DNA of 37,631 bases from Variovorax soli NBRC 106424 (GTDB lineage Bacteria; Pseudomonadota; Gammaproteobacteria; Burkholderiales; Burkholderiaceae_C), in contig NZ_BCUU01000050.1 in the NCBI RefSeq assembly GCF_001591385.1, forward strand, positions 1 to 37,631. Direction: 5' to 3'. Shown piece after piece: positions 8,140 through 20,189 of this stretch. The position numbers and the translations under genes were made by a program. Each line of letters opens with the position of its first letter. Position 1 is the first letter of the stretch. Under the pieces are notes generated by a model. That model was given only the letters and a program-made list of their open reading frames with translations. It ran no database searches and was not told the DNA's origin.

Positions 8140-9912
8140 TTATTTCTTCTTGGGGTCGCCCAGGACACCCAGGCGCTTGTTGATCACGTACTGCTGCAGG
8201 ATCGACAGCGCGTTGTTGGTGATCCAGTACAGCACCAGGCCGGCCGGGAAGAAGATGAACATCACGCTGAAGGCCAGCGGCATGATCCACATCAGCTTGG
8301 CCTGCATCGGATCGGGCGGCGTGGGGTTCAGCCAGGTCTGGATCAGCGAGGTGGCCGTCATGATCACCGGCAGGATGAACCAGGGATCGGGTGCCGACAG
8401 GTCCTTGATCCACAGGATCCAGGGTGCGTGGCGCATTTCCACCGACGACAGCAGCACCCAGTACAGCGCGATGAACACCGGAATCTGGATCAGGATGGGG
8501 AAGCAGCCACCCATCGGGTTGACCTTTTCCTCGCGGTAGATGCGCATCATCTCCTGCTGCATTTCCTGCGGCTTGTCCTTCAGCCGCTCGCGCATCTCCA
8601 TGATCTTGGGATTGATCGCCTTCATCTTGGCCATGCTGGCGTACGCCTTGGCATTGAGCCAGTAGAAAGCGGCCTTCAGCAGCACCACCAGCGCCACGAT
8701 GGCCCAGCCCCAGTTGCCCAGGAAGTTGTGCAGCTGGTCGAGCAGCCAGTACAGCGGCTTGGAAATGATGGCGAAGATGCCGTAGTCCTTGACCAGGTCC
8801 AGGCCCGGCGCCAGCGCCTCGAGCTTCTTTTCTTCCTCGGGGCCGGCGAACAGGTTGCTGTCCAGCGTCTGGGTCGCGCCCGGCGCCACCTGCGGCAGAT
8901 GCAGCACCATGGCGGCCGAGTAGAGGTTGTTGCCCAGGTCGGCCACGCGGAACTCGCGCTTGACCTTTTCGCTGCCCGGCACATTGAGCAGCCAGGCCGA
9001 TGCGAAGTAGTGCTGCACCATGGCCACCCAGCCGTTGTCGGCCGCCGGCGGCATCTCGGCCTTCTTCTTGGCGATGTCCTCGAAGCTGACCTTGTGGAAC
9101 TTCTTCTCTTCCGTGTAGAAGGCCGGGCCGGTGAAGGTGTTGGTGCCGAACATGGTGGTGCCGGGCACCGTGCCGTGGCGCACCAGCTGCAGGTACAGCT
9201 GCACGTCGCGCGGCTGGTCGCCCACGTTCACCACCTGGTGCTTCACCTGGATGGAATAGTCGCCGCGCTTGAAGACGTAGGTCTTGACGTATTTCAGGCC
9301 GCCCTGCGGCTCGGATTCGAAAGTGACTTCGAGCACGTCCTTGCCGTCGGCCAGGGCCAGCGGGCCGTCCTTCAGGCGCATCGGGGTCAGGTGCGTGGGA
9401 AAGTGCGGACCCTTGTCATCGGGATTGAGCAGGCCGGTCTGCGCCACGTAGCGCGTGGCCGGCGAGCCGTCTTCCATCAGGGTGACGGGCCGGACCTCGT
9501 CGGGGGGCGTCGGCTGGCCGATGAGGCGCTTGAACCATTCCACCAGGCCGTGCTGGCTGGTCTGGTCCAGGTACTGCGACAGCTCCAGGCGAGCCAGGGT
9601 GCCGCCGTCGCTGTTGATCACCGCCTTGAACACATCCGTCTTCACCTCGACCTTCAGGCTGGCCGGCGCGGGCGCGGCCTGCGCCGGGACACCGGACGCT
9701 GCAGTCGACGAGGCGCCGCCGGCTGCCGCCGCCGGCACGCCGTTGCTTGCTGCTTCCGGCGCCACCGGCTGCTTCTTGGCATCTTCATGCGCAACCTGGG
9801 CCGAAGGCATGAAGGTCGGCTTGCGGCCGTTGTAGACCTGCCACTGGTCCCACAGCAACACCAGCGAGAAACCAAAGATCACCCAGAGGATGGTTCGGCG
9901 GATATCGTTCAT
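8140..9912 (-). CDS. yidC: Membrane protein insertase YidC
   Basis: YidC inserts and folds inner-membrane proteins, alone or with SecYEG. The 590-residue protein is a Gram-negative-type YidC. It has an N-terminal anchor helix (TILWVIFGFSLVLLWDQW), an Ala/Pro-rich linker, a large periplasmic beta-sandwich (about 80-370) and the conserved five-helix insertase core. The core includes NWGWAIVALVVLLKAAFYWL, the cytoplasmic helical hairpin (MKAINPKIMEMRERLKDKP) and GGCFPILIQIPVFIALYWVL. The C-terminal tail is basic (GDPKKK). Its ATG overlaps the yidD stop as ATGA, the usual coupled arrangement. Confidence 0.97.
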   Translation of the reverse strand: MNDIRRTILWVIFGFSLVLLWDQWQVYNGRKPTFMPSAQVAHEDAKKQPVAPEAASNGVPAAAAGGASSTAASGVPAQAAPAPASLKVEVKTDVFKAVINSDGGTLARLELSQYLDQTSQHGLVEWFKRLIGQPTPPDEVRPVTLMEDGSPATRYVAQTGLLNPDDKGPHFPTHLTPMRLKDGPLALADGKDVLEVTFESEPQGGLKYVKTYVFKRGDYSIQVKHQVVNVGDQPRDVQLYLQLVRHGTVPGTTMFGTNTFTGPAFYTEEKKFHKVSFEDIAKKKAEMPPAADNGWVAMVQHYFASAWLLNVPGSEKVKREFRVADLGNNLYSAAMVLHLPQVAPGATQTLDSNLFAGPEEEKKLEALAPGLDLVKDYGIFAIISKPLYWLLDQLHNFLGNWGWAIVALVVLLKAAFYWLNAKAYASMAKMKAINPKIMEMRERLKDKPQEMQQEMMRIYREEKVNPMGGCFPILIQIPVFIALYWVLLSSVEMRHAPWILWIKDLSAPDPWFILPVIMTATSLIQTWLNPTPPDPMQAKLMWIMPLAFSVMFIFFPAGLVLYWITNNALSILQQYVINKRLGVLGDPKKK

Positions 9913-10229
9913 GGAGAAGACTTCTTGTCGGAAGAGAGAAAAGAGAACAGCGCACCCGCAGCAGGCGTGCCGTCCCCGGCCTTGGCAGGGACCGGGTCAT
10001 GGCCACCGTCGCACCACGGGTGGCAACGCGACAGGCGGCGCAAGGTGAGATAGCTGCCATGCACGGCGCCGTGCGTTTGCAGCGCCTCGATGGAATAGAC
10101 GGAGCAGGTCGGCTCGAACCGGCAGGCCGAGCCCAGCCACGGGCTCAGCAGAAGGCGATAGCCCTTGACCAGGAAGACGAGCGCGCGTGCCGCAGGCGAA
10201 AGCGGGGCGGCGTCGGGCGGCGCGTTCAT
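9909..10229 (-). CDS. yidD: Membrane protein insertion efficiency factor YidD
   Basis: A 106-residue member of the small YidD (UPF0161) family, thought to assist YidC-dependent insertion from the cytoplasmic face. It carries the family core GYRLLLSPWLGSACRFEPTC, SVYSIEALQTHG and the end motif LSRCHPWCDGGHDPVP, with conserved cysteines. The start ATG overlaps the rnpA stop (ATGA) and the stop overlaps yidC, so all three are coupled. Confidence 0.95.
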   Translation of the reverse strand: MNAPPDAAPLSPAARALVFLVKGYRLLLSPWLGSACRFEPTCSVYSIEALQTHGAVHGSYLTLRRLSRCHPWCDGGHDPVPAKAGDGTPAAGALFSFLSSDKKSSP

Positions 10230-10636
10230 GACGCGGCCCCCTGCCGGGCGCCCAGGCGCTCGAACAATTGCTGCAGCTCGGCGCGCACTGCGGACTTGAG
10301 CGCGGCAGAACTGGCGCTCGGAAAAGCCTTGCGATCAAAGCCTGCGCGCAGGCGCACCACATAAGCGGCCCGGGGCAGGGCAGCGTCGAAGCTGGCGCTC
10401 ACGTTGTAGATCTGGCGCTTGATGGCATTGCGGGTGACGGCGCGGCGGGCCCAGCGCTTGGGCACCATCGCGCCGAGCCAGGTGGCCGCCGGCTCGAACA
10501 AGGCAGCAGGCGGCTTGTCACCGGCGCGCGCAGGCGCCTCGAGTGCACATCGGTGCAACGCGAAGTGAGGGGTGCGCGCCACGGTGGAGCCTGCAAGAAC
10601 AGCCTGGAACTGCGCGCGGGACTGGAGCCGCTGCAT
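10226..10636 (-). CDS. rnpA: Ribonuclease P protein component RnpA
   Basis: RnpA is the basic protein cofactor of the RNase P ribozyme, which matures tRNA 5' ends. The 136-residue product begins MQRLQSRAQFQAVL and has the signature RWARRAVTRNAIKRQIY (family pattern RNRxKR, here RNAIKR) at about 61-78. It is slightly longer than E. coli RnpA (119 aa). The open frame extends further upstream through rpmH, but homology and the rpmH-rnpA gap place the ATG at 10636. It lies 95 bp after rpmH and overlaps yidD. Confidence 0.94.
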   Translation of the reverse strand: MQRLQSRAQFQAVLAGSTVARTPHFALHRCALEAPARAGDKPPAALFEPAATWLGAMVPKRWARRAVTRNAIKRQIYNVSASFDAALPRAAYVVRLRAGFDRKAFPSASSAALKSAVRAELQQLFERLGARQGAAS

Positions 10637-10731
10637 GGAATCCGGGCGCAGGTCAACCGACGACTGCAGCGAAGCCGGCAAGCTGCCAGTGATCGGTGCG
10701 CCGGCGCGGCGAAAAGTCCCGGCGGGCTCGC

Positions 10732-10866
10732 TCAGACGGCCAGGCGCTTGCGGCCCTTGGCGCGGCGAGCGTTGATGACGGCGCGGCCGCCGCGGGTCTT
10801 CATGCGGACCAGAAAGCCGTGGGTACGGGCGCGGCGAACTTTGGATGCTTGATACGTGCGTTTCAT
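10732..10866 (-). CDS. rpmH: 50S ribosomal protein L34
   Basis: A 44-residue, highly basic protein beginning [18 protein letters not shown] and ending KGRKRLAV, a full-length and nearly consensus L34. It is part of the large ribosomal subunit and the usual first gene of the rpmH-rnpA-yidD-yidC operon next to dnaA. It is transcribed away from dnaA, presumably from the promoter at 11059-11087. Confidence 0.97.
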   Translation of the reverse strand: MKRTYQASKVRRARTHGFLVRMKTRGGRAVINARRAKGRKRLAV

Positions 10867-11058
10867 GATGACTTTCCTGAATGTGCCTTGGCGACGGCCC
10901 CTTCAGTTCGCTCTGAAAAACGCGAAACCGCACGGACGCCCTGCCAAATCTGCTGGCTCTTTTTCGCAGCCCCTGCACTCCCGAAAGCCTGAGGCGCCGG
11001 GTACACAAGTGCGCAGAACTGCGCGGCCATTTGGTCATGGCCGAAAGGGGAACCCGCG

Positions 11059-11087
11059 ATTATCGCAAACATTTGCCGGGCCGGCAA
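11059..11087 (-). promoter_or_regulatory. Probable sigma70 promoter of rpmH operon
   Basis: On the minus strand TTGCCG (11087-11082), a 17-bp spacer and GATAAT (11064-11059) form a good -35/-10 pair and imply a leader of about 185 nt. The -35 lies inside a perfect inverted repeat TTGCCGG-G-CCGGCAA (11073-11087), which could be an operator. Confidence 0.55.
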
Positions 11088-11130
11088 TTTCTGGGCGGCG
11101 CCCTCAGTCTTTTCCCGTACCCCGCAGCGG

Positions 11131-11139
11131 TGTGGATAA
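11131..11139 (-). promoter_or_regulatory. Consensus DnaA box upstream of dnaA
   Basis: TGTGGATAA on the plus strand is an exact complement of TTATCCACA. It lies about 100 bases before the dnaA start, suited to autoregulation or origin binding. Confidence 0.8.
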
Positions 11140-11180
11140 GGTTTTGACAAGTTAGAATGCCAGGCGCATGGCGCAAGCAA

Positions 11181-11189
11181 CTATCCACA
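11181..11189 (+). promoter_or_regulatory. Near-consensus DnaA box upstream of dnaA
   Basis: CTATCCACA differs from TTATCCACA only at the first base. It is in opposite orientation to the perfect box 50 bases upstream and 49 bases before the dnaA start. Confidence 0.65.
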
Positions 11190-11237
11190 TACCAAGAACG
11201 AAAATGACCGAGGGACGAACCCTGATTCCGCGCGCCC

Positions 11238-12617
<1,380 letters not shown>

Positions 12618-12762
12618 TGCCGCAAGGCCCGCTCGACATGCGCCTGCCCCGCTCGTGCGCTACGGTGGCCTGTTGTTGGAATGAAACCGGTTGGCGTGGC
12701 AGCGGCCGCTTCGACATTGAATCGAATCTGAAGAAGAAACCGAAGGAAGAGAAGAGGTACAC

Positions 12763-13869
12763 ATGATCGTCCTGAAGGCAACACAAGACAAAATCCTGGC
12801 CGCTCTGCAGTCGGTGGCGGGCATCGTGGAGCGTCGACATACGCTGCCGATCCTGGCCAATGTGCTGATCCGCAAGGCCGGCGGCCAGATCCAGCTGACC
12901 ACCAGCGACCTGGAGATCCAGATCCGCACCTCGGCCGAGCTGGGCGGCGACGAGGGCTCCTTCACCACCACCGTGGGCGCGCGCAAGCTGGTCGACATCC
13001 TTCGCACCATGCCGGCCGATCAGACGGTGAGCCTCGAATCCAGCCAGAACAAGCTGGTGCTCAAGGGCGGCAAGAGCCGCTTCACGCTGCAGAGCCTGCC
13101 CGCCGAAGACTTCCCGCTGGTGCAGGAATCGGCCAACTTCGGCCCGGCCTTCAGCGTGCCGCAGAAGGTGCTCAAGGACCTGCTCTCGCAGGTGTCCTTT
13201 GCCATGGCGGTGCACGACATCCGCTACTACCTCAACGGCATCTTGTTCGTGGCAGAAGGCAAGCAGCTGAGCCTGGTGGCCACCGACGGCCACCGCCTGG
13301 CCTTCGCTTCCGCCACGCTCGACGTGGAAGTGCCCCGGCAGGAAGTGATCCTGCCGCGCAAGACGGTGCTGGAAATGCAGCGCCTCCTGTCCGACGCCGA
13401 GGGCGCCATCGAGATGCAGTTCGCGAACAACCAGGCCAAGTTCAGCTTCGGCGGCATGGAGTTCGTCACCAAGCTGGTGGAGGGCAAGTTCCCCGACTAC
13501 AACCGCGTGATCCCCAAGGGCCACAAGAACACCGTCACCCTGGGCCGCGCGCCGCTGCTGGCCAGCCTGCAGCGCACCGCCATCCTCACGTCCGAAAAGT
13601 TCAAGGGCGTGCGCCTGAACATCGAGCCGGGCACCTTGCGCATCGCCTCCAACAATGCCGAGCAGGAAGAGGCGCAGGACGAGCTCGACATCGACTACGG
13701 CGGCGACACCATCGAGATCGGCTTCAACGTGAGCTACCTCATCGAGGCGCTGGCCAACATGAGCCAGGACATGGTGCGCATCGACCTGGCGGATTCCAAC
13801 AGCTCCGCGCTGGTCACCATCCCCGAAAACGCGAACTTCAAGTACGTCGTGATGCCGATGCGAATTTAG
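12763..13869 (+). CDS. dnaN: DNA polymerase III beta subunit (sliding clamp)
   Basis: DnaN forms the dimeric ring that tethers polymerase III to DNA. The 368-residue protein has three clamp folds and starts MIVLKATQDKILAALQSVAG, preceded by a purine-rich Shine-Dalgarno stretch (GAAGAGAAGAGG). The C-terminus ends YVVMPMRI, the usual clamp terminus contributing to the hydrophobic partner-binding pocket. It lies between dnaA and gyrB on the same strand. Confidence 0.97.
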   Translation: MIVLKATQDKILAALQSVAGIVERRHTLPILANVLIRKAGGQIQLTTSDLEIQIRTSAELGGDEGSFTTTVGARKLVDILRTMPADQTVSLESSQNKLVLKGGKSRFTLQSLPAEDFPLVQESANFGPAFSVPQKVLKDLLSQVSFAMAVHDIRYYLNGILFVAEGKQLSLVATDGHRLAFASATLDVEVPRQEVILPRKTVLEMQRLLSDAEGAIEMQFANNQAKFSFGGMEFVTKLVEGKFPDYNRVIPKGHKNTVTLGRAPLLASLQRTAILTSEKFKGVRLNIEPGTLRIASNNAEQEEAQDELDIDYGGDTIEIGFNVSYLIEALANMSQDMVRIDLADSNSSALVTIPENANFKYVVMPMRI

Positions 13870-13885
13870 GCTCACCCCCAGCCTT

Positions 13886-14010
13886 GCCCACTTCGTGTGG
13901 CTTCTGCACCCCCTTCCAGGGGGCAACACCTGCGGCCCCGGCAAAGCCGGTTCCGCGGTGTTTCACGAATTGGCCAGGCTTCGCCGGCCCCTGGAAGGGC
14001 TGGACCCTCG
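13886..14010. repeat. Intergenic hairpin-rich element between dnaN and gyrB
   Basis: The 210-bp gap holds nested inverted repeats. AACACC(T)GCGG at 13925-13935 and the matching CCGC(G)GTGTT at about 13953-13961 flank CCGGC-AAA-GCCGG. An outer pair, CCCTTCCAGGG near 13910 and CCCTGGAAGGG near 13989, encloses it. The compact, GC-rich, multi-arm shape looks like an intergenic REP-type element, as is common between genes in Comamonadaceae. Only one copy is visible here, so repetitiveness is inferred. Confidence 0.5.
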
Positions 14011-14070
14011 CCCGACCGATCAGGGCGACATCAGTGTATGAAGGCAGCAAGTGCTAGCCAGAGAGTTTGA

Positions 14071-16704
<2,634 letters not shown>

Positions 16705-16715
16705 GCGGCGACGGA

Positions 16716-16749
16716 CGCTGAGGGCGCAAGAAGGCCCAAGCCCTCAGCG
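16716..16749. terminator. Hairpin between convergent gyrB and norR-like genes
   Basis: CGCTGAGGGC (16716-16725) and GCCCTCAGCG (16740-16749) form a perfect 10-bp stem across a 14-base loop. The 3' arm overlaps the stop codon of the minus-strand gene. There is no T-run, so termination strength is uncertain. Confidence 0.5.
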
Positions 16750-18360
16750 AAGCACGCCGCGCTGGCGTGCTTCGTAAAGCCCCAGCCGCTTCGCCAGCCG
16801 GATCAGGTTGGCCCGGTCCATCTGCAGTTCGCGCGCCGCGCCGGCCCAGTTGCCGTGGTGGCGTTCCATGGCTTCCCGCACCAGCCGGTGCTCCAAGGAC
16901 TGCACGGCATCGCGCAGGCTGCCTCTCGTGGGCGAGTCCACCTGTTCGGCGGACGTTGCCGTGGCGTCCTTTGACGGTGCCGGTGCCTGCCCGGTACCGG
17001 CATCCAGCGCAAGGTCGGTCGCCGTCACCGTCAGGATCCGCGGCCTCGGCTGCTGGCGGCCCAGGGCCTTGAGCACGCTGCGCCCGATCAGGTGCTCGAG
17101 CTCGCGCACATTGCCCGGCCAGTCGTACGCCAGCAAGGCGGCTTGCGCGTCGGCATCCAGGCGCACGCTGCCCAGGCCCAGGCGCGACCGGTTCTCTTCC
17201 AGGAAGCGTCCGGCCAACAGCAGCACATCGCGGCCGCGTTCGCGCAGCGGCGGCACCCGAAGCGGATAGACACTCAGGCGGTGATAGATGTCGGCACGCA
17301 ACCGGCCGGCACGGACCTCTGCCGCCAGGTCACGGTTGGTCGCCACGATCAGGCGCACATCGACGTGATGCTCCACGTCGGAGCCGGGGCGCTGCACCTG
17401 CCCGCTCTGCAGCACGCGCAGCAGCTTGGCCTGTGCAGGCAGCGGCAGCTCGCCGACCTCGTCCAGGAACAAGGTGCCGCCATCGGCCAGCTCGAACTTG
17501 CCTTGCCGGTCGCTCACGGCGCCGGTGAACGCGCCGCGGACGTGGCCGAACAGTTCGCTTTCCACCAGCGCGTCGGGCAGGGCGGCGCAGTTGATGCTGA
17601 CCATGGGCCGGTCCGCCCGGCCGGAATGCGCGTGCAGCGCCTGCGCCACCAGCTCCTTGCCGACGCCGGTCTCCCCCGTGACCAGGACCGTGAGGTCGCT
17701 CGGCGCCACCAGGTCTATGTCCTTTTGCATGCGCTTGATCGCTGAGCTGTGTCCCAGAAGCTCGCGCACAGGCGTTGCCGCGGCCAGCTTGTACGACTCG
17801 GCCCGCTGGCGTTCGCTCTGCGCCAGGTTCGCCAGGCGGTTGATGCGCATCGCCGCACTCACCGTGGCGCCGGCCAGGCTGCCGAAGGCCTGGAGGATGT
17901 CCAGGTGCGCTTCGGAAAAACTGCCGTGCGTGAGTGAATCCAGGGTGAGCAGGCCCCAGGGCTGCCCTTCGACCTGGAGCGTGCAGCCCATGCAGTCATG
18001 CACCTCCAGTTCGCCGTGCACGCCTTCCACCAGGCCGTCGTACGGATCGGGCAGATCGCTGTCGGGCGCGAATCGCCACGGGCGGCCGGCCTCCAGAAGC
18101 ACCCGGAATCGCGGGTGCTCCGACACTTTGAAGCGCCGGCCCAGGGTGTCGCGGCTCAGGCCGTCGATGGCCAAGGGCAGGAGGCTGTCGCCTTCGAGCC
18201 GAAGCAGTGCGGCCGCATCACATGGAAAGAGCCCCCGCAGGGCGTTCAACAGCCGGCGATAACGCTCGGACTCGGCAATTTCCTGCTGAAGGTCGTCGAC
18301 CAGCGGCACCAGGGCGCGCAGCCATTCCGAAGTTGTCAATTGCACATGAATTCGAGTCAC
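16744..18360 (-). CDS. norR: NorR/FhpR-type nitric oxide-responsive sigma54 activator
   Basis: Senses NO and activates sigma54 promoters of NO-detoxifying genes. The 538-residue protein has an N-terminal GAF domain (about 25-175; NorR binds NO at a non-haem iron here). The AAA+ domain has Walker A GETGVGKE near 226 and the sigma54-contact loop GAFTGA near 274. A Fis-type HTH is at the C-terminus ([25 protein letters not shown]). It is divergent from hmp, and the shared gap carries GT-N7-AC sites. The listed start is a GTG at 18360. An in-frame GTG at 18345 (533 aa) fits family length better, and neither has a strong Shine-Dalgarno. Pseudomonas FhpR is a close functional analogue. Confidence 0.9.
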   Translation of the reverse strand: MTRIHVQLTTSEWLRALVPLVDDLQQEIAESERYRRLLNALRGLFPCDAAALLRLEGDSLLPLAIDGLSRDTLGRRFKVSEHPRFRVLLEAGRPWRFAPDSDLPDPYDGLVEGVHGELEVHDCMGCTLQVEGQPWGLLTLDSLTHGSFSEAHLDILQAFGSLAGATVSAAMRINRLANLAQSERQRAESYKLAAATPVRELLGHSSAIKRMQKDIDLVAPSDLTVLVTGETGVGKELVAQALHAHSGRADRPMVSINCAALPDALVESELFGHVRGAFTGAVSDRQGKFELADGGTLFLDEVGELPLPAQAKLLRVLQSGQVQRPGSDVEHHVDVRLIVATNRDLAAEVRAGRLRADIYHRLSVYPLRVPPLRERGRDVLLLAGRFLEENRSRLGLGSVRLDADAQAALLAYDWPGNVRELEHLIGRSVLKALGRQQPRPRILTVTATDLALDAGTGQAPAPSKDATATSAEQVDSPTRGSLRDAVQSLEHRLVREAMERHHGNWAGAARELQMDRANLIRLAKRLGLYEARQRGVLR

Positions 18361-18366
18361 TTAGAC
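18356..18366. promoter_or_regulatory. NorR-type enhancer site 1
   Basis: GTCACTTAGAC fits the NorR core GT-N7-AC and sits in the larger inverted repeat CGAGTC-ACTTA-GACTCG. It overlaps the GTG start of the activator gene, so binding could also repress it. Confidence 0.6.
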
Positions 18367-18381
18367 TCGACCAATTTGTGT

Positions 18382-18392
18382 GTCGATTCGAC
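18382..18392. promoter_or_regulatory. NorR-type enhancer site 2
   Basis: GTCGATTCGAC fits GT-N7-AC within the near-perfect palindrome TGTCG-ATT-CGACA. It is 26 bp from site 1, about two and a half helical turns. Confidence 0.65.
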
Positions 18393-18403
18393 ATTCTCCG
18401 CGC

Positions 18404-18416
18404 TAACCGATTGATC
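18404..18416 (-). promoter_or_regulatory. IHF-like bending site
   Basis: The minus strand reads GATCAATCGGTTA, one mismatch from WATCAANNNNTTR. It lies between the NorR sites and the sigma54 promoter, as expected for IHF-assisted looping. Confidence 0.5.
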
Positions 18417-18433
18417 TATATAGAACATGGAAT

Positions 18434-18449
18434 TGGCATGGCTGTTGCA
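18434..18449 (+). promoter_or_regulatory. Sigma54 (-24/-12) promoter of hmp
   Basis: TGGCATGGCTGTTGCA has GG (18435-18436) and GC (18447-18448) separated by exactly 10 bases and matches the TGGCAC-N5-TTGCW consensus well. Transcription would start near 18460, about 47 bases before the hmp start. Confidence 0.8.
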
Positions 18450-18506
18450 CTGCAATAACGTTGGCAGACCGAGACCAACGCCTCTATCCAAGGAAGGAAC
18501 CCCACC

Positions 18507-19682
18507 GTGCTGACCGAATCGCAACGCGCCATCGTCAAGGCGACCGTCCCCCTGCTCGAGACCGGCGGGGAAGCGCTGACCACCCACTTCTACCGGATCA
18601 TGCTGGCCGAGTATCCGCAGGTGCGCCCCCTGTTCAACCAGGCGCACCAGGCCAGCGGCGACCAGCCCCGCGCGCTGGCCAACAGCGTGCTGATGTACGC
18701 GAAGAACATCGACCGCCTGGAAGGCCTGGGAAATCTGCCGGCGCAGATCATCAACAAGCACGTCTCGCTGCAGGTGCTGCCCGAGCACTATCCGATCGTG
18801 GGGGCCTGCCTGCTGCGCGCCATCCGCGAAGTGCTCGGCGCGCAAATCGCCACCGATGAGGTGCTGGCCGCCTGGGGCGCCGCCTACCAGCAGCTGGCCG
18901 ACATCCTGATCGGCGCCGAAGAGCAGGCCTATCGCGCCAACGAAGAGCAAACCGGCGGCTGGCGCGGCGCGCGCGCCTTCCGTGTGGCACGCAAGGTGCG
19001 GGAGAGCAGCGAAATCACTTCGTTCTACCTCACCCCGGTCGACGGCCAGACGGTGGTGGCGCATCAACCGGGCCAGTACATCGGCCTGCGCCTGTCGATC
19101 GACGGGCAGGAGCAGCGCCGCAACTACTCGCTCTCGGCCGGCGCCAACGGACGCGACCTGCGCATCAGCGTCAAGCGTGAAGCCGACGGCCTGGTCTCGC
19201 GCCACCTGCACGACAACATCGGCGAAGGCGATGTGCTGGATGTATTCCCGCCGGCCGGTGCATTCACCCTGCAGCCGGGCGACAAGCCGCTGGTACTGAT
19301 CAGCGGCGGCGTCGGCATCACGCCCACGCTGGCCATGCTCGGCGAGGCGCTGAAGAAGAACGACCGCCCCGTCCACTTCATCCACTGCGCCCGCAACAAG
19401 GCAGCGCATGCCTTCCGCGACACGGTCGACACGCTGGCCGCCCAGCACCCGCAGCTGCAACGCTTCTACTGTTACGAACAAGCCGACGAAAGCGCAGACG
19501 GCGTCGGCCTGATCGACCAGGAACGGCTGGCCGAATGGCTGCCCGCCACCCGCGACCTGGATGCCTACTTCCTGGGCCCGAAGCCCTTCATGGCCGTGGT
19601 CAAGCGCAGCCTCAAGGCCCTGGGCGTGCCGGAGGCCCAGGCGCGCTACGAATTCTTCGGACCTGCCGCAGCCCTCAACTGA
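18507..19682 (+). CDS. hmp: NO dioxygenase / flavohemoglobin Hmp
   Basis: Hmp oxidises nitric oxide to nitrate with O2 and NAD(P)H in the cytoplasm. The 391-residue protein has a globin domain (about 1-140) with the proximal His85 in NKHVSL, distal Tyr29 and Gln53, and Tyr95. The ferredoxin-reductase part has FAD binding RRNYSLS near 204 and the NAD domain (SGGVGITPTLAML). All are at the expected positions for a full-length enzyme. The start is GTG at 18507, with AAGGAAGG 9 bases upstream. It is divergent from the NorR-type activator that very likely controls it through the sigma54 promoter. Confidence 0.96.
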   Translation: MLTESQRAIVKATVPLLETGGEALTTHFYRIMLAEYPQVRPLFNQAHQASGDQPRALANSVLMYAKNIDRLEGLGNLPAQIINKHVSLQVLPEHYPIVGACLLRAIREVLGAQIATDEVLAAWGAAYQQLADILIGAEEQAYRANEEQTGGWRGARAFRVARKVRESSEITSFYLTPVDGQTVVAHQPGQYIGLRLSIDGQEQRRNYSLSAGANGRDLRISVKREADGLVSRHLHDNIGEGDVLDVFPPAGAFTLQPGDKPLVLISGGVGITPTLAMLGEALKKNDRPVHFIHCARNKAAHAFRDTVDTLAAQHPQLQRFYCYEQADESADGVGLIDQERLAEWLPATRDLDAYFLGPKPFMAVVKRSLKALGVPEAQARYEFFGPAAALN

Positions 19683-19699
19683 CGCGACTGCAAAAACCG

Positions 19700-19739
19700 G
19701 CGCAACCGCATCCAGTGGTGATGCGGTTGCGCTTTTTTT
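19700..19739 (+). terminator. Intrinsic terminator of hmp
   Basis: GCGCAACCGCATC, a 7-base loop and GATGCGGTTGCGC form a perfect 13-bp stem followed by seven T residues. It lies 17 bases after the hmp stop. Confidence 0.95.
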
Positions 19740-20075
19740 CGGGCGCTCGAGTTTTCTCCCCACAAATTCTGGGCAAGTCTGTGAACAACTCTCGGACTAC
19801 TATGTAAGACGCGTGCAAGTCGTTGATTTTTAATGAGAAACAACATTCTGCTTAATTTCTAAGCACGCGGATTTACGCACCGAAATTCCCCTTTACCGCC
19901 TCCGTCACGCCCTGTCAAAGCACAACTCTGGGGACAGTTTTCGCACAAGAGGACGCTTGTCCACAGGCCGGGCGGTGCGGTCCATCTTGTTCCCTGTGGC
20001 GAAGCATTTGCGAAGCAGGGCTGCGCACAGTGGTCGAGGCACGCCAAGTCCTTGAAATCACTGGAAAAAGTCGAT

Positions 20076-20150
20076 ATTTCCACAGGCAGGCGCGACCCTT
20101 ACTACTACTACTAATTTGAAATAGAAGAATAAGAAGAGATAGCAAGAACA
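20076..20150 (+). other. DnaA box - GC cluster - DnaA-trio unwinding element
   Basis: In order on the plus strand: the box ATTTCCACA (20076-20084), a 14-base GC cluster (20085-20098, 12 of 14 G/C), five triplets TTA CTA CTA CTA CTA (20099-20113), then AT-rich ATTTGAAATAGAAGAATAAG (20114-20133) and on to about 20150. On the other strand the triplets read 3'-AAT GAT GAT GAT GAT-5', the published DnaA-trio pattern [G/A]A[T/A]. Order and orientation match the basal unwinding system described for Bacillus subtilis and found in many bacteria. Confidence 0.65.
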
Positions 20151-20189
20151 AACCTGCGCCGTGGACAGAATTTGCTGCTTTGGAAAAGC

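Larger units (their letters stand above)
10867..11237. promoter_or_regulatory. rpmH-dnaA divergent intergenic region
   Basis: This 371-bp gap between divergent rpmH and dnaA has no gene. It contains a plausible rpmH promoter, two DnaA boxes facing each other near dnaA, and a TTGACA hexamer at 11144-11149 without a good -10 at the right distance. It is the classical position of a bacterial oriC or of DnaA autoregulation. I see no DnaA-trio run and only a modest AT-rich tract here. Confidence 0.7.

Noticed and set aside
11144..11158. TTGACA followed closely by TAGAAT as a dnaA promoter
   Set aside because: The hexamers are only 3 bases apart and no -10 stands 16-18 bases after TTGACA, so they do not form one promoter.
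20099..20113. The TAC repeat as a plain microsatellite
   Set aside because: A short repeat could be chance, but its place after a DnaA box and GC cluster and before an AT-rich tract fits an unwinding element better. Kept as a candidate instead.
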